Assembly: GCF_002441695.1 (NCBI RefSeq)
Contig: NZ_JXJW01000008.1
Coordinates: forward strand, 1-64,000
Origin: Pseudolactococcus piscium
GTDB taxonomy: Bacteria > Bacillota > Bacilli > Lactobacillales > Streptococcaceae
Reading direction: 5' to 3'
Length of the DNA stretch: 64,000 bases
The position numbers and the translations under genes were made by a program. Each line of letters begins with the position of its first letter. The stretch's first letter is position 1. The notes under the pieces were generated by a model. The model was given only the letters and a program-made list of their open reading frames with translations. It ran no database searches and had not been told where the DNA came from. Of the stretch, positions 1 through 8,822 are shown one piece after another.

Positions 1-3000
1 AAAATCAAAAAAATCGTCTTTACAGGCGCCACTAAAGCACCAGTAAATTCGACTGATTTATTTAAGTCACTAAAAAGCTTAACTGAAATAGAAGGATTGC
101 CTAATCTAGATACATCAGATGTGTCGAACATGACCAGGATGTTTGATGAGTGTACCGCACTAACAGCACTAGACTTGTCAAACTTTAACACCGAAGAGGT
201 AAGGAGCATGCTTGATATGTTTCTTTTCTGTACGAGTCTCACATCACTAGACCTCAAATCATTTAATACGAAAAATGTAAATGATATGAGGGGGATGTTT
301 AGAGGAAGTTCATCGCTTAACAGTTTAGATCTAGCAAGTCTTGATATGTCAAACGTATCACAGATGGGCGGCATGTTTAAAGATATATCACTGGTTAGTT
401 TAACATTAGGCGATGCATTTAAATTTGACAATCCAAACAGCAATTTAAGAAAACCACGAGCGATTGTTTCTGTATCAGACCTGAACCGTGAGGGGAAATA
501 TCTAACTGACAACTGGATTAAAAAAGAGGATTCCTCACTTGTCTATACGACAGCTGACTTCATGGCTAACTATGGGAAAGGTGACTTAAAAGCTGGCACC
601 TATGTCGCTGAAATTAAGCCCCTTATTTGGGGAGATGCACCCTATAGATTTGATTCAAATACAGGTGTGCTAACGATCAATTCGGGCACATTAGGTGAGG
701 CTGAAAGCGCACCTTGGAATAAAACGGATAATAGCAAAGTAGCTGGGGAGAAAATTAAAAAAATCGTCTTTACAGGTGAGACTAAAGCACCTGTAAATGC
801 GACTGCTTTATTTAAGTCGCTAAAAAACTTAACTGAAATAGAAGCCTTGCCTAATCTAGATACATCAGATGTGTCAAACATGAGCAGGATGTTTGAAGGG
901 TGTAGCGCACTAACGACACTCGACTTATCAAACTTTAACACCGAAAAAGTAACGAGTATGCTGGATATGTTTCTTTTCTGTGGTAGTCTTACAACATTAG
1001 ACCTAAAATCTTTTAATACTAAAAATGTGACTGATATGAGAGGAATGTTTAGAGCATGTTCATCACTGAAAAGTTTAAATCTATCAAATTTCGATACCTC
1101 AAATGGATCATTGATGGGCGGAATGTTTACCGAGACAGTCCTTTCAAGCTTAACGCTAGGAGATAAATTTAAGTTTAGAGGAGACGGTATTAACCTACCT
1201 GAGCCAGCTGCGCTAGCAACAGGAGACAAATTAACCGGAAAATGGATCAAAATGAATCGCGGTTCTTATCCCCACAGTCCGAACGGTTTCATGAGAGAAT
1301 ATGGTAAAAAAGACTTGACTGCTGGCACCTATGTCGCAGAAATTAAAGCGCCACTTCTCTGGGGAGATGCACCCTATACATTTGACAAAAATACAGGGGT
1401 TTTGACGGTTGAATCTGGTAGATTATCTAAGTCGGACGCATCACCTTGGAATAAAGAAGGGGATGAAAAAATAGCTGGGGAGAAAATTAAAAAAATCGTC
1501 TTTACAGCTGCGACTAAAGCACCTGAGGATTCAACAGACTTATTTAAGGATTTAAATAACTTAACTGAGATAGCAGGTTTGACCAATCTGGACACGTCCG
1601 AAGTGACGAGTATGTATAATCTGTTTCGTGACTGTTCTAGTCTCATGACATTTGACATATCAAACTTTAGTACTTCAAAACTAACAAACACTCGTGATAT
1701 GTTTCGTGGATGTACTAGTCTCCTGACATTAGACCTATCGACATTCAATACTAAAAATGTAAATGATATGAGAGGGATGTTTAGAACCTGTACATCGCTT
1801 AATACTTTAGACATATCAGCTCTTGATACCTCCAGTGTTTCAACCTTGATGCAGATGTTTGAAGATGTACCACTTACTAGTTTAACATTAGGGGATAACT
1901 TTAGATTTGTCAATACAGACAGCTACCTATCACTACTGCAGGAAAAATCAAAATTAGCCGCACTACGTGAAGGAAACTGTCTGTCTGGCAACTGGATTAA
2001 AAAAGACAATCCATCACCTGTTTATACGACAGATGACTTCACCACTAACTATGGAAAAACAGCTGGCTTACAAGCAGGGACCTATGTCGCAGAAACTAAA
2101 CCAGTTTTTTGGGGAGATGCACCCTATGCATTTGATAGCGATACAGGTGTCTTAACTGTTAGCCCGGGGACCTTAGATGTTTTTGCAAACACACCTTGGA
2201 TAAGGGATGATTTCTACAAAATTAATAGTGATCAGATCAAAAAAATCGTCTTTACAGGTGAAAATAAAGCACCTGAAAATTGTAATTCGTTATTTTCTAA
2301 CCTAATCTCTCTAAAGGAAATAGTCGGATTAGATAAACTTGATACTTCCGGGGTCTTCAGTATGGCAAACATGTTTTTATCGTGCACCATGCTAGAAAAA
2401 CTGGATTTATCAAGTTTTGATACCTCCAAAGTAAACATTTACTTCAAAATGTTCTACAACTGTAAAAACCTTAAAAGTCTGGACATATCAAGTTTCAATT
2501 CAACTTCCAATCCTTTCGCTAATCTGCCAACGAAGTCGTACGTCTTCGATATGTTCAAGGATTGTACCTCGCTAGCTAGCCTCACACTAGGAGATAAGTT
2601 TGCACTTCATAACATCATGGAACTCTCTGATCCTAAAGTGCTACATAGCTGGGAGAGACCAACTGGAAATTGGATTCGAAAAGATGGCAACTCTAAAGCC
2701 TACAGTACTAAAAATTTCGTAGCTAACTACGGCAAAGGGGACTTAACAGCAGGGACTTATATCGCTGAAGTTAAACCTATTAAGTGGGGAAGTGCGCTAT
2801 GGACATTTGATCCTGATAGTGGTATCTTAACCGTCAACTCTGGTACACTGGAGGCAGGAGCAACTACTTCTCCTTGGAAGCGGACTGATAGGCAAAATAT
2901 AGATCCGAACAGTGTTAAGCAGATTGTATTCACTGGGAAAACCCAAGCACCGAAAAATTCAGAAGCGCTTTTCTCAGATCTACCAAATCTGACAGATATT

Positions 3001-4575
3001 GTTAACCTGACTAACCTGGATACCTCAAAAGTGACAGACATGTCTCGCATGTTCATCGGGTGTAAATCGCTCAAAACGTTAGATCTATCTCAGTTTAACA
3101 CCTCAAATGTAACCAAGACTGAGTGGATGTTCCAAGACTGTGCATCACTTACAGAGCTAAACCTCAAATCCTTTGATACCTCGAAGTTGACCAAGATGTG
3201 GATGATGTTTAGTGGATGTGCTAGCCTGACAAGTATAGATCTGTCAAACTTTGATACAAAAAATGTCGTAACAATGGGTAAACTATTTTATGGCTGTTCA
3301 AGCTTAACAAGCGTTAACCTATCAAGTTTTGATACCTCACAAGTCACACACATGGGTGAGATGTTCCAAAATTGTACCTCTCTTACAAGTCTCGATTTGT
3401 CGAGCTTTGATACAGGTAAGGTCACAACCATGCAAAAACTATTTAAAAACACGCCTCTTGCTAGCTTAACACTAGGTGTTAAGTTTAAATCAGTAGGCAG
3501 AGATACTGACTTGCCTATACCTACCGCATTAAATGACGGGGATAAACTGACTGGAAACTGGATTAGAAAAGATGGTCAGTCTAAAGCCTATAGTCCAGAA
3601 AACTTCATGGCTAACTATGGGAAAGGTGACTTAAAAGCAGGGACCTATGTGGGTGAGCTGATCTATGGTGGTGCTGTCTTAGAAACAACTATCTCCTTCA
3701 GTACTGATTCGGGCAAAACAGCTGCGACGACTGCCGATATTGGTGACAAATTACAAGGTAAGATCACAGTCAAACACACTGCTGACTCACCGAAAGATGC
3801 GATTGCCAGCGTCATTAAGCTATCAACTATCAGCCTATTGACAGATGCCTGGGCAGTATCGCCTACTGTCACCGTCACAACCTTTGATCAAGATGGGAAG
3901 CAAACAGCGACCAAAGCACAAACCATTAAGGATAATGAACTTAGTTTGCCAGCATTACCTTTCGATTCCTATATCGAAATTACCATAACAGGGACTGCCT
4001 GGGAAAAAGCTTATGCAATCCCTAATGGTAATTATCACTACACGCTCTCTCATCAAAATCAATTTGGCGTTCAAAAGGTTGAGAAATCGGATAACTTTGT
4101 CATTAATAGTGGTGCATTCGGTTTTAAATCTGTCCCTAATATTTCCTTTACGGACAGCATCTTGCCGATAAAATCTAACCAGTTTATTGATCGAAAAGAT
4201 ACTGACTATGCGATTTCAGTTACAGACTATCGAGGAACACGTTTACCTGATGGGGAAACAGTAAAACCTGATCGTGTTAACTGGGAGATCACAGCAACAG
4301 CTAGTCCATTTAAGGATGCTACTGGTAAAACGATTAAGCTATCCACTATGGCTGTCAGTTTTACAAAGGCTATTGGGAAAACGACAGAGCTCGGTGCTGA
4401 TGCGACACTCATCACGTCTCACGATGTGACAGGTGAAACTGCCAAAGACAATCATCTGACTAAGTTATCTTGGGCTAAAGAGCTTGGCTTTAAAGCAATC
4501 GTCCATAACAGGAGCGGATTAGATACCACAAAATATACTGCAGATGTCGAGTTTGATTTAAGAACAGCACCTTAA
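1..4575 (+). CDS. BspA-type leucine-rich-repeat surface protein, 5' end missing
   Basis: The reading frame is open from base 1, so the true start lies to the left; the TTG at 97 is only an internal codon. About 1524 residues are visible. Five blocks begin with an IKKIVFTG-like strand at bases 4, 754, 1486, 2236 and 2914 (period 678-750 bp). Each block then has BspA-type LRR units of about 24 residues (LDLSxFDTSxVTxMxxMFxxC), a LTLGDxFKF strand, a GxWIKKD segment and a WGDAPYxFD..TGVLTV linker. From about residue 1220 come Ig-like segments. The last 140 residues (YAISVTDYRG, NWEITATA, final VEFDL) resemble a degenerate WxL wall-binding domain. There is no LPxTG or C-terminal hydrophobic anchor. 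Family knowledge suggests an exported adhesin; wall attachment through a WxL-like domain is inference. Confidence 0.85.
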   Translation, partial: KIKKIVFTGATKAPVNSTDLFKSLKSLTEIEGLPNLDTSDVSNMTRMFDECTALTALDLSNFNTEEVRSMLDMFLFCTSLTSLDLKSFNTKNVNDMRGMFRGSSSLNSLDLASLDMSNVSQMGGMFKDISLVSLTLGDAFKFDNPNSNLRKPRAIVSVSDLNREGKYLTDNWIKKEDSSLVYTTADFMANYGKGDLKAGTYVAEIKPLIWGDAPYRFDSNTGVLTINSGTLGEAESAPWNKTDNSKVAGEKIKKIVFTGETKAPVNATALFKSLKNLTEIEALPNLDTSDVSNMSRMFEGCSALTTLDLSNFNTEKVTSMLDMFLFCGSLTTLDLKSFNTKNVTDMRGMFRACSSLKSLNLSNFDTSNGSLMGGMFTETVLSSLTLGDKFKFRGDGINLPEPAALATGDKLTGKWIKMNRGSYPHSPNGFMREYGKKDLTAGTYVAEIKAPLLWGDAPYTFDKNTGVLTVESGRLSKSDASPWNKEGDEKIAGEKIKKIVFTAATKAPEDSTDLFKDLNNLTEIAGLTNLDTSEVTSMYNLFRDCSSLMTFDISNFSTSKLTNTRDMFRGCTSLLTLDLSTFNTKNVNDMRGMFRTCTSLNTLDISALDTSSVSTLMQMFEDVPLTSLTLGDNFRFVNTDSYLSLLQEKSKLAALREGNCLSGNWIKKDNPSPVYTTDDFTTNYGKTAGLQAGTYVAETKPVFWGDAPYAFDSDTGVLTVSPGTLDVFANTPWIRDDFYKINSDQIKKIVFTGENKAPENCNSLFSNLISLKEIVGLDKLDTSGVFSMANMFLSCTMLEKLDLSSFDTSKVNIYFKMFYNCKNLKSLDISSFNSTSNPFANLPTKSYVFDMFKDCTSLASLTLGDKFALHNIMELSDPKVLHSWERPTGNWIRKDGNSKAYSTKNFVANYGKGDLTAGTYIAEVKPIKWGSALWTFDPDSGILTVNSGTLEAGATTSPWKRTDRQNIDPNSVKQIVFTGKTQAPKNSEALFSDLPNLTDIVNLTNLDTSKVTDMSRMFIGCKSLKTLDLSQFNTSNVTKTEWMFQDCASLTELNLKSFDTSKLTKMWMMFSGCASLTSIDLSNFDTKNVVTMGKLFYGCSSLTSVNLSSFDTSQVTHMGEMFQNCTSLTSLDLSSFDTGKVTTMQKLFKNTPLASLTLGVKFKSVGRDTDLPIPTALNDGDKLTGNWIRKDGQSKAYSPENFMANYGKGDLKAGTYVGELIYGGAVLETTISFSTDSGKTAATTADIGDKLQGKITVKHTADSPKDAIASVIKLSTISLLTDAWAVSPTVTVTTFDQDGKQTATKAQTIKDNELSLPALPFDSYIEITITGTAWEKAYAIPNGNYHYTLSHQNQFGVQKVEKSDNFVINSGAFGFKSVPNISFTDSILPIKSNQFIDRKDTDYAISVTDYRGTRLPDGETVKPDRVNWEITATASPFKDATGKTIKLSTMAVSFTKAIGKTTELGADATLITSHDVTGETAKDNHLTKLSWAKELGFKAIVHNRSGLDTTKYTADVEFDLRTAP
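754..3660 (+). repeat. Long in-gene repeats of the BspA-like protein
   Basis: The DNA repeats with the protein: bases 754-795 are almost the same as bases 4-45, and the motif ggagatgcaccctat recurs near 631, 1363 and 2116. The spacing of 678-750 bp shows tandem duplication of whole LRR-plus-linker blocks, so recombination or assembly collapse is possible here. Confidence 0.85.
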
Positions 4576-4631
4576 GTCATCACACATCAAATGAGTAGCT
4601 AAACAAGAATAAGCTATACGGCCTACAAATC

Positions 4632-4673
4632 AAAAAAATCCGGACTAGGTTTAACCCCTAGTTCGGATTTTTT
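4632..4673. terminator. Bidirectional terminator between the surface protein gene and rbsK
   Basis: A 17-bp stem with a single G-U type mismatch, AAAAAATCCGGACTAGG paired with CCTAGTTCGGATTTTTT around a 7-base loop. A T-run lies on either side, so it can end both the rightward gene and the leftward rbsK operon. Confidence 0.9.
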
Positions 4674-4683
4674 GAGTGCAATC

Positions 4684-4712
4684 ACTCTGCAGTGGGAAAT
4701 CGCTAAAATGAG
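4684..4712 (+). repeat. Dispersed repeat, copy A
   Basis: ACTCTGCAGTGGGAAATCG followed by CTAAAATGAG. It matches copy B (11794-11832, minus) and copy C (48582-48620, minus), and more loosely D (40277-40312, minus). All four are intergenic. They look like relics of one mobile sequence; the ends of B and D (GGTTCTGTCAA, GGCCCTTTGTCAAA) loosely recall ISL3-family ends, which is a guess from memory. Confidence 0.6.
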
Positions 4713-4756
4713 TAATATTGAGGTATAAAAGTCATCTTCAGATTGCTTTTTTCGCG

Positions 4757-5665
4757 TCACTTGGGTGCTAACGCTTGCAAATCAAGCAAGGTTGGCATCC
4801 CAGTCTGTGCACCAAATTTAGTGGTGGCATAGGTCGCGCCAGCCGTTGCAAGCGAAATCGCATTTGCTAGAGATTCCCCACGACTTAACTGCTGTGCTAG
4901 GATACCGTTAAAGGTATCCCCTGCACCCGTTGTATCGCTTACGGTTACTTCTCGAGTCGGCACTGTTAATAGCTGACTATCTTGAACATAAGCTACCCCT
5001 TTGGCACCTCTAGTTACGATCACAGTTGTATCGTACTTTTCTGAGAATGACAACATGGCTTCTTCAAAAGGCAATGCTTTTAATCTATCAGGTAATAAAC
5101 TTGCAAACTCTAATTCATTAGGTGTGAGGTAGTCTACTTGTGGTAGGAGATTTAAAACAGCTGCTGAAAATGGCGCAGGATTCAGAATCGTTATAACACC
5201 GGCTGCTTTGGCAATTCGCAACCCTTGTTTAACAGCCTCAATCGGGATTTCTAGCTGCATGAGCAGGACATCAGCCTCTGCTATGATATCAGCATGTTCG
5301 ACGACATAGGTGTCATCAATCCTGCCGTTAGCACCCGGGACAACGGTAATACAGTTGTCAGTTGGTAGCTTAAAGACATTGGCGATACCTGTAAAAGACT
5401 GGTCGTCTTCTTCGATATTTACTAAATTCAAGCATTCTTGCTTGAGTTGATTCAATATTTTTTCACCAAAGGTATCACAGCCAATTTTACCTAACAACGC
5501 TACATCACCACCAACGCGTGATGCTGCAACAGCTTGATTGGCACCCTTACCACCTACAAAGTAGTCTAATTTTTCGGCAATAAGTGTCTCACCTATCTCA
5601 GGTAACCTCGCTAAGGTAGTTACCAAATCCATATTTAAACTGCCTAATACGACAACTTTATTCAT
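4757..5665 (-). CDS. rbsK: Ribokinase
   Basis: 302 residues, normal length for PfkB-family ribokinase, which phosphorylates D-ribose to ribose-5-phosphate in the cytoplasm. N-terminal substrate motif GGKGANQAVAASRVG (about residues 38-52) and the C-terminal DTTGAGDTFNG motif with the catalytic Asp. The ATG overlaps the stop of the upstream GNAT gene by 8 bases, and its Shine-Dalgarno GAGGTGGAG lies inside that gene, so the two are translationally coupled. Last gene of the nucleoside operon, where it would capture ribose freed by the nucleoside hydrolase. A fructose- or deoxyribo-kinase cannot be excluded from sequence alone. Confidence 0.9.
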   Translation of the reverse strand: MNKVVVLGSLNMDLVTTLARLPEIGETLIAEKLDYFVGGKGANQAVAASRVGGDVALLGKIGCDTFGEKILNQLKQECLNLVNIEEDDQSFTGIANVFKLPTDNCITVVPGANGRIDDTYVVEHADIIAEADVLLMQLEIPIEAVKQGLRIAKAAGVITILNPAPFSAAVLNLLPQVDYLTPNELEFASLLPDRLKALPFEEAMLSFSEKYDTTVIVTRGAKGVAYVQDSQLLTVPTREVTVSDTTGAGDTFNGILAQQLSRGESLANAISLATAGATYATTKFGAQTGMPTLLDLQALAPK

Positions 5666-6137
5666 CAGTCTCCACCTCTAATTTCTTATAAAATACATAA
5701 AATAGGCCATATTCGCTTCTTGCTTTGTCTATGTATCCCTCTCCTCTTATAAAGCTATGCTTTAAGAAAAACTCTTGCATTTTATGATTGCTGTGATGGG
5801 TTGCTGAATAGCTATATACGACCTTTTTTGCGATTGCTAGTTCTTCTAAATAGTGATATATCTGACTCGCATAGCCACACTTCCTACAATCTGAAACAGT
5901 TGCTAGTCGTTTAAGCCAATACCCATCCCCTTTTTCAATAAAGGTAGCAACACAGACAATCCGACCATTTACGACCAGTTTATAACAATGATTATCTGCT
6001 ATATCCTGCTTGATTAAGTCATAACTAGGATAGGACTGGTTCCATTGTCTGATATGCGCTTTTACCATCTCCACTTTTGCTGTTTGAAACAGATCAACAA
6101 TTTCCTTTATATCCGCCATCCTTGCTAAGGTGATCAT
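5658..6137 (-). CDS. GNAT-family N-acetyltransferase
   Basis: 159 residues with the GNAT core: motif A around LATVSDCRKCGYASQIYHYL (the RKCGYA part is the acetyl-CoA pyrophosphate loop) and a C-terminal beta strand FYVFYKKLEV. The start ATG at 6137 has GGAGG six bases upstream. It sits between the permease and rbsK in the nucleoside operon and overlaps rbsK. The acceptor is unknown; nothing in the sequence ties it to nucleosides except position. Confidence 0.8.
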   Translation of the reverse strand: MITLARMADIKEIVDLFQTAKVEMVKAHIRQWNQSYPSYDLIKQDIADNHCYKLVVNGRIVCVATFIEKGDGYWLKRLATVSDCRKCGYASQIYHYLEELAIAKKVVYSYSATHHSNHKMQEFFLKHSFIRGEGYIDKARSEYGLFYVFYKKLEVETDE

Positions 6138-6170
6138 GTGCTACCTCCATTATACGCTTTTTTAGTTTGA

Positions 6171-7544
6171 TTAATAAGGTAATAGCAAGATGGATAGCAC
6201 AATCACACAGATGATCCCGATGATGGTCGGTACGCTGGTCCGTTTTAATATCCTGACTGGACTAGTACCAACTGTTGATGCGACGATCATAACGACTGCT
6301 GCAACTGGCGAGATGGTTCTTGCAAGGTTGGCAATCATTTGCATTGGTAAGGCAATCAAGATACCATCGATACCGGCTTTATCCGCAATATTTGGAATCA
6401 GGTCTATGACCGCATAGAACATGGCAAGACCACCTCCACTTAATATACCGAATAGCGTTGTTGCACCACTGAATATCAGAGATGTTACGATGCCTGCTGA
6501 GTTTGACGACTGAACAGATGACATCAAGGAATCGATAATACCTAGAGATTGGATAGCCGTGGTAAACAATGACCCACCAACAACTAAAATCACAACTTGG
6601 CTAAAGCCCTGCCCCATGCCTTTGAACATTTCAGTCGCGGACTCTTGAACTTTTTTATAGGACCGGTGTCGGATCGTTTCTATGATGACTGCAATAAAAT
6701 ATGCGATAAAGGTCAGCACAAAAATATCCATCGTGATCCCTTTGACCACCATCCCTGTTATACCAACAACGAGTATCAGAATCAGCGGTAATAAGGGTAA
6801 AATCGCATAGTATGTCGGTGCATTAATCGCTTCTTGCGCCACAAGGTCTGCTTTATCAAGCGATATGAAAGCATCTTGACCTTCTTTTTTATCACAATAT
6901 TTTTGCCAAAAGTAGTGGGCAACTGCCATCACAAGCAAGGTTGGTATGGAAATTTTAGCGTGCCAGATGACATAATCCATCAGGTTATAGTTCAAGGTGC
7001 CTGCAGCAATCACATTATCAGCGCCTAAAGGAGTTGGCATGACAGTTGCGGTCATGGCGATCACCCCTGCTGCTGTTAAGGATGAAATGCCCATACCAAC
7101 TAGCATCGGATAGAGGATGGCCATCAAAATAATGGCCAAACTTGATGCACTTGGAATAACGAGGGACATCAAATTACCTACCAAAAAGATAATAGGAATA
7201 AATAAGATGTTCGTCTTGATCTTCTTAAGCGGCCCAACCAAGAGATTGACCGCAACTTGGTTTGCACCGATCGTATTCATATAGCCTGAATAACCAAACA
7301 AGATCATGATGACGATACCTGCTGAACTGACCTGAGCAATAATGGTATCCTTTAATTTCAAGAAGATATCAAAGAAAGCAAGGCCTGTTCCTTCACCTTT
7401 TGGATAGAGTGGATGTCCCAAAACAACCGAACAGGTTAGTAATATCAAGGCACCAACAATCAAACTTAAGGCTGGATGATAGTTATGAATGATCAGATAG
7501 GCAACGCCTACCAGGACGAGTAAGACTAAGCTAGCTTCAACCAT
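6171..7544 (-). CDS. DcuC-family (C4-dicarboxylate carrier type) membrane transporter, probable nucleoside/ribose uptake
   Basis: About 457 residues, strongly hydrophobic throughout with a dozen or so likely membrane segments. It carries family features of the anaerobic C4-dicarboxylate uptake C (DcuC) group, such as NLMSLVIPSASSLAIILMA and MTATVMPTPLGADNVIAAGT. A longer frame begins at a TTG (7562), but AGGAG lies just before the ATG at 7544, so that start is used. This ATG overlaps the nucleoside hydrolase stop by 8 bases. By fold it belongs with dicarboxylate carriers; its place between a nucleoside hydrolase and ribokinase suggests nucleosides or ribose as the substrate, which is inference. 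Confidence 0.8.
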   Translation of the reverse strand: MVEASLVLLVLVGVAYLIIHNYHPALSLIVGALILLTCSVVLGHPLYPKGEGTGLAFFDIFLKLKDTIIAQVSSAGIVIMILFGYSGYMNTIGANQVAVNLLVGPLKKIKTNILFIPIIFLVGNLMSLVIPSASSLAIILMAILYPMLVGMGISSLTAAGVIAMTATVMPTPLGADNVIAAGTLNYNLMDYVIWHAKISIPTLLVMAVAHYFWQKYCDKKEGQDAFISLDKADLVAQEAINAPTYYAILPLLPLILILVVGITGMVVKGITMDIFVLTFIAYFIAVIIETIRHRSYKKVQESATEMFKGMGQGFSQVVILVVGGSLFTTAIQSLGIIDSLMSSVQSSNSAGIVTSLIFSGATTLFGILSGGGLAMFYAVIDLIPNIADKAGIDGILIALPMQMIANLARTISPVAAVVMIVASTVGTSPVRILKRTSVPTIIGIICVIVLSILLLPY

Positions 7545-8469
7545 ATTGTTTTTCTCCTGCAAGGGCTAGATGTTCAACCAGCCAGTTTTGAAATAAAGGG
7601 ACATCGATTTCTAGACAGACAGCACAGTTTGTGACCGAGTGATAGGACATCTTCAAATCAGCTACAGTCACACCTGCAGCTGGTCCTTCTAGCGCTACAT
7701 CGACAAAGGTATCTTGTGTTCTAAATAGATCAGGAGAAACGAGATAGGCAACCGCACACACATCATGCATTTTAAGGCCTGTTTTTAAGCTACCACCACG
7801 ATAGTGTTGGAAAAGCCCATAACACATCTCCCCAACTTCGCCAAATGTCTTGATCTGCGTCATCTCTTTTGGCGTCAAGACTGCTGTACTTGTGACATCT
7901 AAACCCACCATGACCAGTGGTACACCTGATTGGAAGACCATCTGTGCAGCATGTGGATCGACATAAGTATTAAATTCTGCTGCACTCGTCGTATTACCAC
8001 GTGATAGTGTCCCACCCATCATGACAATCTTAGCTACTTTTGACTTAACTTCTGGATAGAGGCTAAAGAGTAAGGCGATATTCGTAAGTGCTGCGATAGC
8101 TAAGATCACCACAGGTTCATCACTTTGTTCAAGTACACGACGCATCGCTTCAACTGCGTGTGCATCAACCACTTTTGACTGCTGGCCGGGAAAGGCATAG
8201 CCAGCCATACCCGTCTCACCATGGATGTCTGATGCATCCTCTGGCTCAATCAGCAAAGGTCTGGCACAGCCTTTAGCCACAGCGATCTTTTTGCCCATAA
8301 ATTCGACCAGCTTTAAGGCATTGTTGGTCGTTTGTACCACATCTACATTACCTGAAACAGTCGTGATTAACTGAACTGCTAAGCGAGGATGACTAAGGGC
8401 AATCACCAAAGCAACTGCATCATCAATCCCCGGATCTGTGTCAATAATTACTGGTATTTGTGTCATCAT
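7537..8469 (-). CDS. Ribonucleoside hydrolase (inosine-uridine preferring family)
   Basis: 310 residues. The N-terminal calcium-binding motif DTDPGIDDA (about residues 9-17), the MGG..GN..AEFN segment and the later DVCAVAYL aspartate are the active site of the IUNH/Rih family, which hydrolyses nucleosides to base plus ribose. The open frame extends 32 codons upstream, but the Shine-Dalgarno AAGGAAAGGG directly precedes the ATG-ATG pair at 8469/8466, so MMTQIPVIIDTD is the start. First gene of the operon. Which Rih subtype it is cannot be settled here. Confidence 0.9.
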   Translation of the reverse strand: MMTQIPVIIDTDPGIDDAVALVIALSHPRLAVQLITTVSGNVDVVQTTNNALKLVEFMGKKIAVAKGCARPLLIEPEDASDIHGETGMAGYAFPGQQSKVVDAHAVEAMRRVLEQSDEPVVILAIAALTNIALLFSLYPEVKSKVAKIVMMGGTLSRGNTTSAAEFNTYVDPHAAQMVFQSGVPLVMVGLDVTSTAVLTPKEMTQIKTFGEVGEMCYGLFQHYRGGSLKTGLKMHDVCAVAYLVSPDLFRTQDTFVDVALEGPAAGVTVADLKMSYHSVTNCAVCLEIDVPLFQNWLVEHLALAGEKQYG

Positions 8470-8651
8470 TTGTTTCCCTTTCCTTAACTTACTTGCTAGT
8501 GAACCTCTAAAAGTCATAAATGCTGCAGACATTTTTTCTTCTGATGTGTTCAAGGTTAACTGCACATCTGCTGGTCACGATCAAGCACCTAGCTCAAAAG
8601 TATCGACTCCTTATCTTTTTCTATTATCCCCAGCATCAGATAATGATTTGG

Positions 8652-8663
8652 TAAAACGTTTTA
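8652..8663. promoter_or_regulatory. Palindromic operator for the LacI-type regulator
   Basis: TAAAACGTTTTA is a perfect 12-bp palindrome with the central CG usual for LacI/GalR operators. It lies just downstream of the -10 of the minus-strand operon promoter, at about +1 to +14, where a bound repressor would block initiation. Assignment to the adjacent regulator is inference. Confidence 0.7.
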
Positions 8664-8671
8664 TCAAGTTC

Positions 8672-8700
8672 AGTTTATCACGTTATGTAAGCGTTGTCAA
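8672..8700 (-). promoter_or_regulatory. Promoter of the nucleoside salvage operon
   Basis: On the minus strand: TTGACA (8700-8695), a 17-bp spacer, then TAAACT (8677-8672). The -35 is a consensus match and the -10 matches at four of six. Overlapped by the cre site and followed by the TAAAACGTTTTA palindrome. Confidence 0.75.
8686..8699. promoter_or_regulatory. cre site (CcpA binding)
   Basis: TGTAAGCGTTGTCA fits the cre consensus TGWAANCGNTNWCA at every fixed position. It covers the -35 and part of the spacer of the nucleoside operon promoter, a typical place for carbon catabolite repression by CcpA. Confidence 0.75.
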
Positions 8701-8768
8701 TATAAAATAGTGACTTTTTTTAATTCATGATCCTAGCCTAGGTTGATCCCATTTCGACCTCCTAATTA

Positions 8769-8777
8769 TGATATAAT
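8769..8777 (+). promoter_or_regulatory. Extended -10 promoter of the LacI-type regulator
   Basis: TGATATAAT is an extended -10 (TGnTATAAT) 45 bases before the regulator ATG. No good -35 is seen at 16-18 bp. It sits inside an AT-rich imperfect dyad (AATTATGATATAATT). Confidence 0.55.
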
Positions 8778-8822
8778 TAGCCTGATAAGTATTCAATCAA
8801 GCAGGTGAGCTAGAGGTAAGAT

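Noticed and set aside
642-1913. Long minus-strand frames opposite the BspA-like gene (202 and 179 codons)
   Set aside because: They are mirror frames of the LRR repeats, lack ribosome sites and recur with the same period as the repeats.
8438-8710. 90-codon plus-strand ORF across the start of the nucleoside hydrolase
   Set aside because: It overlaps the promoter, cre site and operator and the hydrolase start; no ribosome site.
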